Origin: an uncultured Porphyromonadaceae bacterium
GTDB taxonomy: Bacteria; Bacteroidota; Bacteroidia; Bacteroidales; Muribaculaceae
Direction: 5' to 3'
DNA: 64,000 nt
Assembly (NCBI GenBank): GCA_900540205.1
Contig: UQER01000001.1
Coordinates: 1 to 64,000, forward strand
The translations under genes were made by a program, and so were the position numbers. The notes beneath the pieces were generated by a model. That model made no database searches and was not told the DNA's origin. It saw only the letters and a program-made list of their open reading frames with translations. Every line of letters begins with the position of its first letter. Within the stretch, counting starts at the first letter, position 1. Below are positions 7,545 to 15,520 of the stretch, piece after piece.

Positions 7545-8819
7545 TTATTCCAGACCGAACTCCTTTATTTTTCTATAGAGCGTACGCTCCGAGATGTTGA
7601 GTTCGGCAGCCGTGGCCTTGCGGCGGCCGCCGTTTCGCTCAAGCGAACGGCGTATGGTTTCGCGCTCAGTGTCCTCGAGGGTGCGACCTTCCGGCGCCAC
7701 TTCCGATGGAGTCACGTCGATGGCATCGGGAGCATCGGCCGATGGCGTCCGCGAACCGAATTCGTGCGGGAAAATTGCCTGTGAAGGGTCGGAATATTTC
7801 ACAAGCGCACGCGGACCGGCCGATGCCGCCTGCTGCGGCAACTGCTCGGCGCCATGACTTGCGGCCACAGACGATTCGGGATTGAGCGTGGCACGCAGAT
7901 CCGAAATCTCTTTCTGCAGTCTGAATATCATATTGAACAGCATCTCGCGCTCACGCTCGTAGGAATGCGAGCGTGCCGCCTCGGAAGCCGGAATCGGGGC
8001 GTATTCGGTGTTGATCTGCGGAAGATAGGCCCGCAGAGCATCTGCCACTACCACAGAGCCGGCCTCGAAGAGCGCCATCTGGTCGACAACATTTTTCAAC
8101 TGCCGCACATTGCCCGGCCAGCGGTAGTGCTGCAGAGCCATACGTGCATCGTCGGAGAATGTGATGGCCGGCACGCGGTATTTTTCAGCGAAATCGGCGG
8201 CAAACTTACGGGCAAGCAGCCCTATGTCGCTGCCGCGGTCGCGCAAGGGGGGAATCTGGATCTGCACCGTGGAGAGGCGATAGAACAGGTCTTCGCGGAA
8301 CCGGCCTTCTCTCACGGCCTTGGCCATGTCAACATTCGTGGCGGCCACCACGCGTATGTTGGTTTTCTGCACCACCGACGATCCGACTTTCAGAAATTCG
8401 CCGCTCTCGAGTACGCGCAGCAGGCGCGCCTGAGTGGTGAGCGGCAACTCCGCCACCTCGTCCAGAAATATCGTGCCGCCGTCGGCCTCCTCGAAATATC
8501 CCTTTCGCGTGGCCACGGCACCGGTAAAGGCACCTTTTTCATGCCCGAACAACTCGGAATCGATAGTGCCTTCGGGGATTGCACCACAGTTCACGGCGAT
8601 ATAGCGCGAATGCTTCCTCGGCGAAAACGCATGAATGATCTGCGGGAAGAACTCCTTTCCCGACCCACTTTCGCCCGTGACAAGTACAGACAGGTCGATG
8701 GGAGCCACACGCAACGCGCGGCTCACGGCCTCGGTGAGCACCGGAGCATTGCCCACGATTCCGAATCGCGACTTTGCCTGCTGAATCTGTTGCGGTGTTA
8801 TCATCTGACTATCGTTCAT
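7545..8819 (-). CDS. Sigma-54-interacting AAA+ transcription activator
   Basis: Bacterial enhancer-binding protein of 424 residues without an N-terminal receiver domain. Visible motifs: Walker A GESGSGKE, sigma-54-contacting loop GAFTGA, Walker B GGTIFLDE, sensor region RVVAATN and RWPGNVRQLKNVV. After a long Pro/Ala/Ser linker (about residues 285-365) comes a Fis-type HTH at the C-terminus (RKATAAELNISERTLYRKIKEFGL). Its start overlaps the acyltransferase stop by four bases. The Walker A has Glu-Phe-Phe after Lys where Thr/Ser is more usual. Targets are unknown; the gene heads lptE in Bacteroidales, which suggests an envelope-related regulon. Confidence 0.92.
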   Translation of the reverse strand: MNDSQMITPQQIQQAKSRFGIVGNAPVLTEAVSRALRVAPIDLSVLVTGESGSGKEFFPQIIHAFSPRKHSRYIAVNCGAIPEGTIDSELFGHEKGAFTGAVATRKGYFEEADGGTIFLDEVAELPLTTQARLLRVLESGEFLKVGSSVVQKTNIRVVAATNVDMAKAVREGRFREDLFYRLSTVQIQIPPLRDRGSDIGLLARKFAADFAEKYRVPAITFSDDARMALQHYRWPGNVRQLKNVVDQMALFEAGSVVVADALRAYLPQINTEYAPIPASEAARSHSYEREREMLFNMIFRLQKEISDLRATLNPESSVAASHGAEQLPQQAASAGPRALVKYSDPSQAIFPHEFGSRTPSADAPDAIDVTPSEVAPEGRTLEDTERETIRRSLERNGGRRKATAAELNISERTLYRKIKEFGLE

Positions 8820-9769
8820 TTCACGTTGCGCAAACGGTAGGTCTGTTCGCGCAGAAATTCGCCGAACTCTTTCTGTGAGCCCATGTGCTTCATCTGTTCC
8901 TCAACCGATATGGGGTTGCCCACGGTGATGTGGAACGTCTTGCCATGCTTGCGGAACACCTCGCGCGGATGCAGGAACGTGCGTGCCTGCCAGCACACCA
9001 CGCCAAGGAAATTGAAGAACCACGACTGCGAGCCATGGAAAAATATGGGAACAACAGGCACTTTCAGTTTCTGTATGATTTCGATTATGGTAGGCTGCCA
9101 TTCGCGGTCCTGCAGCCGCCCGCGCCAGTTCACCTTGCCCACGGCACCTGCGGGGAAAAATCCCACCGGGTCGCCGTTGCGCACCATCTTGATCACCTCT
9201 CGGATACCGGCCATCGACACGGCTTTTTTCGCCGGGTCATCGCTTGCCTGCTGGTCAACGGCGATGAAATTAGGCCGCATGGCCCAGATGTAATTCAGGA
9301 ACATGTTGACCATCACCTTATATGTGGGACGGCGCGAAGCAATCAGGTCAATCAGAATGATGCCGTCGAGCGCGCCGAAATGGTGGTTGCTTACGGTGAC
9401 AAACGCCCCTTCGGGCAGATGCTCAAGCACCTCGTTGTTGTCAATGCGCAACTTTATGTCCAGGTCATTGAGCAGCCCGCGGCAGAATTCAGGCCCCGGT
9501 GTCGCACAATTGTGGGCATGAAGATTGTTCACCTTGTCGAGCGACATGAACCTGATGAGCCGCTCCACAAGCTTGCGGCGCCCGCTGAGCTTGGGCACCA
9601 TCTTCATTATGTCGTCGGCATCGAGCACAGTAGGTTTGCGCTTGTTTCCCTCCTCGTCGGCGAGCATATAGCTGTAGTCGCCGGCAGGCGGAGCAGGCAC
9701 GGCCTCACTTGCGGGGAGAGCCTTGCCACGTGTCATCGCTGCCAGATCGGCATTATCCATTTGTTTCAT
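8816..9769 (-). CDS. PlsC-type lysophospholipid acyltransferase family protein
   Basis: A 317-residue acyltransferase with the PlsC/LPLAT motifs: SNHHFGALDG (H-x4-D catalytic motif, block I), FFPAGAV (substrate-binding block III) and VPVVPIFFHGSQS (block IV). Residues 1-70 are a family-specific N-terminal extension with NKRKPTVLDADDIMKMVPKLSGRRK, resembling OlsB/hemolysin-associated acyltransferases of Bacteroidetes. It probably acylates a lyso-lipid or an aminolipid at the inner membrane; the acceptor is unknown. It is first in the operon with the sigma-54 activator, lptE and secG. Confidence 0.85.
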   Translation of the reverse strand: MKQMDNADLAAMTRGKALPASEAVPAPPAGDYSYMLADEEGNKRKPTVLDADDIMKMVPKLSGRRKLVERLIRFMSLDKVNNLHAHNCATPGPEFCRGLLNDLDIKLRIDNNEVLEHLPEGAFVTVSNHHFGALDGIILIDLIASRRPTYKVMVNMFLNYIWAMRPNFIAVDQQASDDPAKKAVSMAGIREVIKMVRNGDPVGFFPAGAVGKVNWRGRLQDREWQPTIIEIIQKLKVPVVPIFFHGSQSWFFNFLGVVCWQARTFLHPREVFRKHGKTFHITVGNPISVEEQMKHMGSQKEFGEFLREQTYRLRNVK

Positions 9770-10027
9770 TTCTCAATCTTTTTTATGATGCGCGCCGGAC
9801 AATTGCATGAGCGTACCTCACCCCATGCATCCGGCCGGGTGCCTCCATTGGCATAACGCCACAGCACCCCATAAACGCAAAGTTACAAAATTCCTCCGAA
9901 TCCCCGCACTCTCCCCCACCCATTCCCCTCCAAATTCACTTTTTAATTCACCACAACAAACGCATTAATGACTCCGTCCCCAATTATGGTGTATGCTTTT
10001 CGATTCTGCCACTAACATTGAAGATAA
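9770..10027. other. Upstream region of the acyltransferase operon
   Basis: No gene is seen. A -7-like element TAACTTTG on the minus strand (9878-9885) is the probable promoter of the acyltransferase-to-secG operon; I see no good TTTG 20 bases further upstream. The rest is C-rich spacer ending at the tRNA/rpsT terminator. Confidence 0.5.
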
Positions 10028-10065
10028 TAAAAAAAGGCGATGTGCCGGGTGGACACATCGCCTTT
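10026..10065 (-). terminator. Rho-independent terminator of the tRNA-Glu/rpsT unit
   Basis: On the minus strand AAAGGCGATGTG pairs with CACATCGCCTTT around a nine-base loop, followed by TTTTTATTATC. A perfect 12-bp stem plus T-run just past the first tRNA-Glu makes this a strong terminator. Confidence 0.9.
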
Positions 10066-10078
10066 GGGGTTGGTGGGG

Positions 10079-10150
10079 TAGCCCATAGGAGAATCGAACT
10101 CCTCTTTCAAGAATGAAAATCTTGCGTCCTAGCCGATAGACGAATGGGCC
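10079..10150 (-). tRNA. tRNA-Glu (anticodon TTC), distal copy
   Basis: The reverse complement starts GGCCCATTCGTCTATCGG, has anticodon stem CAAGA/TCTTG with loop TTTTCAT (anticodon TTC), T-arm GGAGTTCGATTCTCC and acceptor ATGGGCT plus discriminator A. It is identical over 72 bases to the copy at 10597-10668 and lies on the other side of rpsT, before the terminator. Confidence 0.96.
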
Positions 10151-10301
10151 TTATCAACCCACTGACTTTCGCAAGCTGGTGGGAGAAAAAATTACGAGAA
10201 CTATTATTCAATCATTTCACTTTTTGCTTTGCATGTTTAGAGTGAAACCTGCACAAGCATTGTCATCGCGGCATCTCAATGCCGGATAGAGAGCGCCCGA
10301 A

Positions 10302-10556
10302 TCAGGCGAGCTTGTTGATGTGAAGAGCCAGTTTGCTCTTGAGGTTCGATGCCTTGTTCTTCGAGATGGTGTTCTTGGAAGCAAGACGGTCGAGCATCGA
10401 GACAATCTTCACGTAGGTTTCCTGTGCCTCGGCCTTGTCGGTCATGGCACGGAGACGGCGCACAGCATTACGTGCTGTTTTAGCGTAATAACGGTTACGC
10501 AGGCGACGGCTCTGAGTCTGGCGGATACGCTTTAAAGCTGATTTATGATTTGCCAT
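10302..10556 (-). CDS. rpsT: 30S ribosomal protein S20
   Basis: S20 binds 16S rRNA early in 30S assembly. The 84-residue sequence is the family's usual size and begins MANHKSALKRIRQTQ, with the basic helices RNRYYAKTARNAVRRLR and the end NKASNLKSKLALHINKLA. I chose the ATG at 10556; the longer frame runs back into the upstream tRNA-Glu and is not credible. It lies between two identical tRNA-Glu genes. Confidence 0.97.
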   Translation of the reverse strand: MANHKSALKRIRQTQSRRLRNRYYAKTARNAVRRLRAMTDKAEAQETYVKIVSMLDRLASKNTISKNKASNLKSKLALHINKLA

Positions 10557-10596
10557 TTTTAGAAAATGCTTTTTTCGTTGTTTATTATTCCGTTGG

Positions 10597-10668
10597 TAGC
10601 CCATAGGAGAATCGAACTCCTCTTTCAAGAATGAAAATCTTGCGTCCTAGCCGATAGACGAATGGGCC
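10597..10668 (-). tRNA. tRNA-Glu (anticodon TTC), proximal copy
   Basis: Same structure and sequence as the tRNA at 10079-10150. It is the first gene after the promoter at 10692-10723 and ends about 40 bases before the rpsT start, so tRNA and rpsT mRNA are probably cut from one transcript. Confidence 0.96.
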
Positions 10669-10691
10669 ATGTGGCGTTTTGTTTGCGAGTG

Positions 10692-10723
10692 CAAAGTTAA
10701 GCGGTTTTCCTGAATTGAGCAAA
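10692..10723 (-). promoter_or_regulatory. Promoter of the tRNA-Glu/rpsT unit
   Basis: On the minus strand TTTG (10720-10723), a 20-base spacer and TAACTTTG (10692-10699) match the Bacteroidetes consensus exactly. It is 24 bases before the tRNA. Confidence 0.85.
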
Positions 10724-10911
10724 TTTTTACTCCCGCAAAAGCGATTTTAATATTTTTTAATAAAAATCAGACCTCATAACCCTCTGATTTAGGCATAATA
10801 GCAGTAACTTTATGTTGATATTACTAATGACACGCCAGTTGTTATCCGGAACTATTTTAAATAGAGCCGGGATTCCGGCATCTATCAACAATGTCTGCGC
10901 CTACCCGGAAC

Positions 10912-11637
10912 ATGTTTGAAAACCTCAACTGCATAGCACTGCGCACGGTGAAATATTCCGACAGTAAGTCGATTCTGACGGCATTCAGCCGCCAGCACGG
11001 GCGCATCGGCCTGCTTCTGCCGGCATCCAACACTCCTGCGGCCGCCCGTCAGCGAGCACTCGCACTCCCTATGTCGCGGTTTGACTGCACGGTGGACATC
11101 AAGCCAGGACGCTCGCTGCACTCCATGCGCGACATGCGCCGGGCAGGCCTAATGCCGTCGGCATCGCCGGTGAAAGGCGCCCTGAGCATGTTCGCCGCCG
11201 ACCTGCTGAGTTCGTTGCTGCGTGAGCCGCAAGCCGACGAACACTTGTGGCGATTTCTTGAAACGTGGATAGACGAACTTACGGAAGCCGGTCCAAAGGC
11301 AACGGCCAACATGCACATCTGCTTCATGATCCGGCTGATGCATTTTCTGGGGATAGAGCCTGACTGGTCGACGTTCAGCCAGGGATGCGTGTTCGATATG
11401 AACGACGGCATTTTCCGCATTGTGCCACCGCTGCACAACCGTTTCATCAATCCACCTGAAGCCGAGGCGGCCTATCGGCTGAGGCGCATCACGGCCACAA
11501 ACGCCAAGGCATTCGCAATGGGGCGGTCGGACCGCAACACCATTCTCGACAGATTAATACAATATTATCAGATACACTTCCCCACGCTCGGCACCATCAA
11601 TTCGCTCAGCGTGCTCCGCACTCTGTTTGACTTCTGA
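10912..11637 (+). CDS. recO: DNA repair protein RecO
   Basis: RecO loads RecA with RecR in the RecFOR gap-repair pathway. The N-terminal OB-fold region (CIALRTVKYSDSKSILTAFSRQHGRIGLLLP) and the helical middle (LLSSLLREPQADEHLWRFLETWIDEL) followed by LGIEPDWSTF are typical; the four-Cys zinc site of many RecO proteins is not evident, as in other Bacteroidetes. I prefer the ATG at 10912 (MFENLNCI); an upstream ATG at 10891 would add seven residues. The 3' end overlaps the convergent wbqC by 32 bases. Confidence 0.9.
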   Translation: MFENLNCIALRTVKYSDSKSILTAFSRQHGRIGLLLPASNTPAAARQRALALPMSRFDCTVDIKPGRSLHSMRDMRRAGLMPSASPVKGALSMFAADLLSSLLREPQADEHLWRFLETWIDELTEAGPKATANMHICFMIRLMHFLGIEPDWSTFSQGCVFDMNDGIFRIVPPLHNRFINPPEAEAAYRLRRITATNAKAFAMGRSDRNTILDRLIQYYQIHFPTLGTINSLSVLRTLFDF

Positions 11638-12352
11638 CACATCGGGAGGCCATTTCGGCAAGATAGAGCGGAGCCTCCGGACCGAGGTTGAAAATAAGAT
11701 CGAGAACAGACAGTCCGGGAATGTAGCCAAGTCCGGCGGCACGCACCTGATAATGCGGCTTCTCAATCATACCGGAACAAAAAACAGGGGACGCAGCCGT
11801 CTGTACGGCATCCGCAGAAGCGCCCTCTGATACCCCCTCCTCCTTGGCAACCGCATTGAACACCGGAGCCGGCGGAAGAAGCAGGATTTCACGAATCACG
11901 GCATCAATGGCCGCGTCAAAATCAATTATAGACGGGTAACGCTCAACCGCCTCTGCGCAGAGAAACGGTGCGAAACGGTCAATATAAAATTCAAAAAAGG
12001 GTGTACGCCCGTAAGCCGACTCAAGCGTGACACGATGAACGTGCCACCAACGGCCATGGTTGCTGACACGCACGTCGCTCCATGTGGCTCTCGGAATGCC
12101 ATGCGGCTTGCCAACCGGCACTGTAAGCTGAACCACTCCGTTGACATCGGCAATGTCGCAACGGTGCACCTGCTTGCGGCGCTTGTCAAACAGCATCGTG
12201 CCGTCCATCACGGCATTGCCGCCACAAGCCGCCACCTCGGCATAATACCCCACACTCCCGAAATAACGGGGTTCGAGACGGCTTACAGGGCCGCTCACCG
12301 CCGGATAGCCCGACGGGGCAATGTTCAGATTATTTTCCGGAAACGGCGTCAT
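11606..12352 (-). CDS. WbqC family protein
   Basis: WbqC-like proteins occur in glycan loci and widely in Bacteroidetes; biochemical role is not settled. Family features: PRYFGSVGYYAEVAACG at the start, then FDKRRKQVHRCDIADVNG and LTVPVGKP, the trinucleotide WWHVHRVTLESAYGRTPFFEFY and the RYPS region. The 248-residue length fits. The start overlaps the lepB stop as ATGA, so it is translationally coupled to lepB. Its last 32 bases are antisense to the end of recO. Confidence 0.88.
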   Translation of the reverse strand: MTPFPENNLNIAPSGYPAVSGPVSRLEPRYFGSVGYYAEVAACGGNAVMDGTMLFDKRRKQVHRCDIADVNGVVQLTVPVGKPHGIPRATWSDVRVSNHGRWWHVHRVTLESAYGRTPFFEFYIDRFAPFLCAEAVERYPSIIDFDAAIDAVIREILLLPPAPVFNAVAKEEGVSEGASADAVQTAASPVFCSGMIEKPHYQVRAAGLGYIPGLSVLDLIFNLGPEAPLYLAEMASRCVRSQTECGAR

Positions 12353-13791
12353 TTGTCGGGATTGGCGTCGCGGAGCACACGGTTCCAGCGAATTTTACCG
12401 TCGAACAGGCCCTTGTCCTTGTCAAACGAGATGAGCACACGCCACGGCGTTCCAATCACGTGGTCCTCAGGCACAAAGCCCCAATAGCGCGAGTCGAGCG
12501 AATTGTCGCGGTTATCGCCCATCATGAAGTAATAGTCCATCTTGAAGGTATAGTAGTCCACCTGCTTTCCGTCGATGAACAGATGGCCGTCGCGCCACTC
12601 GGCCGTAGGATTATTCTCGTACACACGTATGGCACGTCCGTAGATGTCCCATGCGAGAGGTGTCATTTTCAGGGCAGTTCCCTTCCTGGGAATCCACAGT
12701 CCGTTTTCGCCGCCGTAATCGGCACGCGTCCATCCGGCGCTGACACCGGCCGGGAACAGGGGAACGAACTGCTCGGGAGCGGCCTGCTGCTTCATCACGA
12801 AAGCCACCGAGGGCGATTCGGTCATATCCTGCACCATCTGTGCGGTGAGTGGCGACACATAGATCGGCGGCACACTGCCGTCGGGGTTCACCTTGAAGCC
12901 GAGCTGCTGCAGCGAAGGGATGTCGGCCGGGGTGAAATCGAGCGTATAGCGGTCGTCGGCAGCAATGCCGAATTTATCGAACTCCTCATCCGACAGGCCG
13001 GCGTTCGATGCCGCCTGATAATAATGGTTGAACTGCACATATTCGGGTGTCATGAATTTTTCACCGTCAATGTATATATCGCCGTCAACAATGCGTATGC
13101 GCTGGCCGGGAAGCCCCACGGCACGCTTCACATAATTCTCGCGACGGTCCACGGGACGGTAGATCTGCTCGCCGAATGTGGCGCGGTCCGACAGCACCCT
13201 GTCGCGCCCGTGCATGGCCACCAGCGAATAATAGTCGGGATTCGGCACGCGGCTCATCACGGTGTCGCCTGCGGGAAAATTGAACACAACGATATCGCCT
13301 GCCTCCACACTGCGCTGACCTTTCAGGCGCTTGTAGTCGACCGACGGATGTTCCAGATAGCTTTTGCCGAGATTGAACGGGAGCTCATTGTGCACCAACG
13401 GGAAATAAACCGGTGTCATAGGCACACGCGGACCGTAGACGGTCTTGTTGACAAACAGGTAGTCGCCGGTATAGAGGGTCTTTTCAAGCGAGGAGGAGGG
13501 AATCTGGTAGTTCTGACCGATGAACGCAAACAGGAAGTATACAAGAATAAGCGCGTAGACGATGGCATCCACCCACGACATTACCGTGCGCACACCGGCG
13601 TTCTTCGATGTTTTCCACCATGTGAAGGGGATGTAGCCGGTTATGTAGATGTCGAACAGCAGCAGCGCTCCGAGAGCCAGCCACCAGTTGCCCATCCATG
13701 CCACCCACAGCAGAAACAGTACGAGCACTATCGAGAAGCGCACCCAGCGGGTGGTTTTGATCTGTTTGAGACGTTCAGAGAAAGTTTGCAT
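12349..13791 (-). CDS. lepB: Signal peptidase I
   Basis: Cleaves signal peptides of exported proteins at the outer face of the inner membrane. Three hydrophobic segments lie in residues 17-92. The catalytic Ser is S101 in QIPSSSLEKTL and the general-base Lys is K222 in NYVKRAVGLPGQ; box E is FMMGDNRDNSLDSRYWGFVP near residue 440. The protein is long (480 residues) because of a 180-residue insertion between boxes D and E, usual in Bacteroidales. I chose the ATG at 13791 (MQTFSERLK) over an extended frame reaching into dapB. It is followed by wbqC with a four-base overlap. Confidence 0.95.
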   Translation of the reverse strand: MQTFSERLKQIKTTRWVRFSIVLVLFLLWVAWMGNWWLALGALLLFDIYITGYIPFTWWKTSKNAGVRTVMSWVDAIVYALILVYFLFAFIGQNYQIPSSSLEKTLYTGDYLFVNKTVYGPRVPMTPVYFPLVHNELPFNLGKSYLEHPSVDYKRLKGQRSVEAGDIVVFNFPAGDTVMSRVPNPDYYSLVAMHGRDRVLSDRATFGEQIYRPVDRRENYVKRAVGLPGQRIRIVDGDIYIDGEKFMTPEYVQFNHYYQAASNAGLSDEEFDKFGIAADDRYTLDFTPADIPSLQQLGFKVNPDGSVPPIYVSPLTAQMVQDMTESPSVAFVMKQQAAPEQFVPLFPAGVSAGWTRADYGGENGLWIPRKGTALKMTPLAWDIYGRAIRVYENNPTAEWRDGHLFIDGKQVDYYTFKMDYYFMMGDNRDNSLDSRYWGFVPEDHVIGTPWRVLISFDKDKGLFDGKIRWNRVLRDANPDK

Positions 13792-13846
13792 AATGTTCAG
13801 GAAAGAGAGGATATTGCGGTTGCATAACCGGTTATGTCGTGAAAAT

Positions 13847-14584
13847 TCAGAAATCAAGGAAATCGTTCATGGTGAGCATACCGTGCCGGTCGGGGTTGGC
13901 AGCCACCCATTCGGCCGCCAGGACGGCTCCGAGGGCAAACCCGTCGCGCGAGAAGGCCTCATGACTGATGGTAAGGCGGTCCACCTCCGAAGTCCAGCTG
14001 ATGATGTGCGTGCCGGGCACTTCCCCTTCACGCTCATGCTCCACAGGGATAACATCCTCGGCCGGTTTCCAGTCTGCACCCTCCGGTTCCGCCCAGGCGG
14101 AATAGCGGCTGTTGGCACCGATGATGCCTGAGGCAAGGGTGATGGCCGTGCCCGACGGATGGTCGAGTTTATGGATATGATGTATCTCCTTCAGCGAGGC
14201 CTTGTACTGGGGGAATCCCTCCATAAGCCGGGCGAGATATTCGTTGACACGCATGAACAGGTTGACACCGATGCTGAAATTCGAGGTCCAGAGCAACGTG
14301 GCGCCGGCATCGGCCACCATCTGCTCCACCTCGTCCCGGTGTTCGAGCCAGCCTGTGGTGCCGGAAACAACAGGCACCCCTGCCGCGAATGCACGGCGGT
14401 AGTTGTCCACGGCAGCCGCCGGGCAGCTGAATTCTATGGCCACATCGGCCGAAGCGAATTCAGGCGAATTGAAATCGGCCTCGTTGCCGCAGTCTATGCG
14501 GCACACCACGGTGTGGCCGCGCTGCAGCAGGAATTTCTCGACGGCATGGCCCATCTTGCCGTAACCGATGATAGCAGCTTTCAT
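13847..14584 (-). CDS. dapB: 4-hydroxy-tetrahydrodipicolinate reductase
   Basis: Catalyses the NAD(P)H-dependent second step of the diaminopimelate/lysine pathway. The Rossmann motif GYGKMGHAVE is at the N-terminus, SGTTGW in the middle, and the substrate-binding motif EIHHIHKLDHPSGTA contains the catalytic His and Lys. Length 245 fits the family. It shares four bases with the upstream membrane-protein gene and precedes lepB by 55 bases. Confidence 0.96.
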   Translation of the reverse strand: MKAAIIGYGKMGHAVEKFLLQRGHTVVCRIDCGNEADFNSPEFASADVAIEFSCPAAAVDNYRRAFAAGVPVVSGTTGWLEHRDEVEQMVADAGATLLWTSNFSIGVNLFMRVNEYLARLMEGFPQYKASLKEIHHIHKLDHPSGTAITLASGIIGANSRYSAWAEPEGADWKPAEDVIPVEHEREGEVPGTHIISWTSEVDRLTISHEAFSRDGFALGAVLAAEWVAANPDRHGMLTMNDFLDF

Positions 14585-15036
14585 TTTTTACCTGATGTTG
14601 TCTGGTTTGCCTGATTTTTAAGTTCACGCCGCACCACACGCGGAATGGCGATGGTGGTGAACACAAGCAGTACGCCCCCGGCCAGGGTGAACGCCCAGCT
14701 GTCGCGGCTCACATTGCCGTTGTAGAACAGAAAGAACGCTGCGACACAGAAAAATATGGCGCTCCACGACTCTATGCGGTACAACCGGCGTATACGCGGA
14801 TGTTCCCCCTTGTAAGGGGTGAGCAGTTTGGCTGCAAGGAAGCATACCGCTCCGGCTGCGTATACATATTTCCACCATGTGCCTGCCACGCCCTGCGCTA
14901 CCAGCACATTGAGGATGGGGAGAAGCGTGCCTACGGCGATGGCGAGCAGACCCACTACCCCGAGAAGCACCTTCCACGATGCGGGAGCGGGCCCCTGCAT
15001 CTGTTCGAGAGTGTATCGTTTTGAATTGACTGTCAT
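14581..15036 (-). CDS. Four-helix membrane protein of unknown function
   Basis: A 151-residue protein with a hydrophilic N-terminus (KRYTLEQMQGPAPASW) and four predicted spans: VLLGVVGLLAIAVGTLLP, WKYVYAAGAVCFLAAKLL, IFFCVAAFFLFY and WAFTLAGGVLLVFTTIAIP. I recognise no functional motif. It lies between ftsB-like and dapB, with a four-base overlap with dapB, an arrangement that suggests co-expression only. Confidence 0.78.
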   Translation of the reverse strand: MTVNSKRYTLEQMQGPAPASWKVLLGVVGLLAIAVGTLLPILNVLVAQGVAGTWWKYVYAAGAVCFLAAKLLTPYKGEHPRIRRLYRIESWSAIFFCVAAFFLFYNGNVSRDSWAFTLAGGVLLVFTTIAIPRVVRRELKNQANQTTSGKK

Positions 15037-15055
15037 TTCAGTATTATTGTTTCTG

Positions 15056-15358
15056 TCATTCGATTATATAGACATCCTCGTTGGGCCGCTGCATGTGGTA
15101 TTTTTCACGCACGATGCGCTCGAGAGTCTGCGGATCGGTGTCGAGGCTGCGGTTGAGCCGGAGATAGTAGAGCATGGTGTCGTTGTTCTCCTTGATTTCG
15201 GCATGCAGGCGGTCGATCTCGTCCTGCAGTTCGGCCGAACGGGAGTAGGAGTTCTCGTTGAAGAAGAGAACGAACACGATGTAGCCCACGGCCACGATGA
15301 GCGGCAGTGAGATGTAGCGTCGGATCCACGCCCATGCATCGGCGACCTTACTGTTCAT
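15056..15358 (-). CDS. FtsB/DivIC-like septum formation protein
   Basis: A 100-residue bitopic protein: short cytoplasmic N-terminus, one span (ISLPLIVAVGYIVFVLFF), then a coiled coil (SAELQDEIDRLHAEIKENNDTM) and a C-terminal REKYHMQRPNEDVYIIE motif typical of FtsB/DivIC. These proteins join the FtsQLB-like division complex in the inner membrane. The ATG at 15358 is preferred over an upstream TTG. It is first in a minus-strand unit with the membrane protein, dapB, lepB and wbqC. Confidence 0.88.
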   Translation of the reverse strand: MNSKVADAWAWIRRYISLPLIVAVGYIVFVLFFNENSYSRSAELQDEIDRLHAEIKENNDTMLYYLRLNRSLDTDPQTLERIVREKYHMQRPNEDVYIIE

Positions 15359-15440
15359 TTTTTCCAGCAAAATTAAACGTCGGCGGCAACTTTAAAACAT
15401 TTATTTTTTTCAGGCCGCTTAAAACGCTTTGTTCAGAGCA

Positions 15441-15469
15441 CAAAGGTAGGGAATTTTTAATTAACTTTG
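15441..15469. promoter_or_regulatory. Divergent -7 elements between ftsB-like and nadB
   Basis: TACCTTTG on the minus strand (15441-15448) faces the ftsB-like operon and TAACTTTG on the plus strand (15462-15469) faces nadB. Both fit TAnnTTTG, but neither has a clear TTTG at 19-21 bases upstream, so the start sites are tentative. Confidence 0.5.
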
Positions 15470-15520
15470 TGCGCGTTTAGAGGCGTGCATCCTCAAATAT
15501 CTTTAAAATCTGATCTACTT

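Noticed and set aside
8885..9856. 323-codon plus-strand frame over the acyltransferase gene
   Set aside because: Antisense shadow of a gene with conserved PlsC motifs.
10302..10628. Longer rpsT frame with 24 extra residues
   Set aside because: The extension lies in the upstream tRNA-Glu; S20 starts with MANHKSALK.
12460..13827. 455-codon plus-strand frame inside lepB
   Set aside because: Antisense to lepB with its catalytic boxes; composition typical of a shadow frame.
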